From positions 1-6,215 of the forward strand of contig CAMFLN010000220.1 in NCBI GenBank assembly GCA_945957305.1: a DNA stretch of 6,215 nucleotides. The letters run 5' to 3'. Every line of letters starts with the position of its first letter. Position 1 is the stretch's first letter. Shown piece after piece: positions 6,134-6,215 of the stretch. Under the pieces are notes generated by a model. The model was not told where the DNA came from. It searched no databases and was given only the letters and a program-made list of their open reading frames with translations. The position numbers and the translations under genes are program-made. Source of the stretch: an uncultured Planctomycetaceae bacterium (lineage in GTDB: Bacteria; Planctomycetota; Planctomycetia; Pirellulales; JACPPG01).

Positions 6134-6184
6134 ACCCAACGCTGGGTCGCTATGGCTACGGGCATAGCGTGCCCAAGCTTGGGG
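6134..6184. repeat. Cluster of three adjacent inverted repeats at the right edge
   Basis: Three perfect inverted repeats follow each other closely: ACCCA-ACGC-TGGGT (6134-6147), CGCTATG-8 nt-CATAGCG (6148-6169), and the 12-bp palindrome CCCAAGCTTGGG (6172-6183). This density of dyads is much higher than in the flanking DNA and resembles an interspersed intergenic palindromic element, though only one copy is visible here. The rest of 6010-6215 is GC-rich with a GGC-rich run (6079-6102) and holds no gene I can support. Confidence 0.4.
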
Positions 6185-6215
6185 CAAGCACGGGCGCCGT
6201 TGCCCAACTCGGCTC

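Noticed and set aside
5968..6207. 79-codon minus-strand open frame overlapping the osmC 3' end
   Set aside because: It overlaps conserved osmC codons and runs through the palindrome cluster; no family resemblance and no supporting ribosome binding site.
6010..6215. Stop-free continuation of the osmC frame past its TGA (68 codons, glycine-rich) suggesting readthrough or selenocysteine
   Set aside because: The protein already ends exactly where OsmC proteins end. An open run of this length is expected at this GC content, and nothing like a SECIS element stands out next to the TGA.

Overview
The window is GC-rich chromosomal DNA from a Gram-negative-type bacterium. The exported S41 protease with an N-terminal helical-repeat region, the long spacers between genes and the general protein flavour fit a planctomycete (Pirellulales-like) best. 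That assignment is inference: there is no rRNA or other phylogenetic marker here. Coding density is ordinary and I see no mobile element, CRISPR array, tRNA or rRNA.

Layout. (1) Positions 2-1000, plus strand: the 3' part of a Gfo/Idh/MocA-type NAD(P)-dependent oxidoreductase, cut at its 5' end by the window edge. (2) 1001-1497: a non-coding gap of about 500 bp with tandem hairpins just after the oxidoreductase stop, repeated motifs in its middle, and a near-consensus sigma-70-type promoter at 1302-1330. (3) 1498-3207, plus: a secreted PDZ/S41 carboxy-terminal processing peptidase with an intact Ser/Lys catalytic pair. (4) 3241-3996 and 4031-5386, minus: a two-gene operon, a type-2 (MOFRL-domain) glycerate kinase with a GTG start followed 34 bp downstream by a FabG-like short-chain dehydrogenase. 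This operon converges on the peptidase gene with only a 33-bp gap. (5) 5387-5574: a divergent regulatory region. (6) 5575-6009, plus: an OsmC-type peroxiredoxin with both catalytic cysteines. (7) 6010-6215: a tail with several short inverted repeats and no convincing gene.

The genes do not form one pathway. The glycerate kinase feeds glycerate into lower glycolysis as 2-phosphoglycerate, and its SDR partner may act on a related hydroxy- or oxo-compound. The peptidase acts outside the cytoplasm in protein processing or quality control. OsmC detoxifies organic hydroperoxides in the cytosol. I found no strong evidence for a previously undescribed system. The best leads are non-coding: the promoter with its long leader and nearby repeats upstream of the peptidase, and the hairpin cluster at the right edge. 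Unusual residues in the peptidase and SDR motifs come next.
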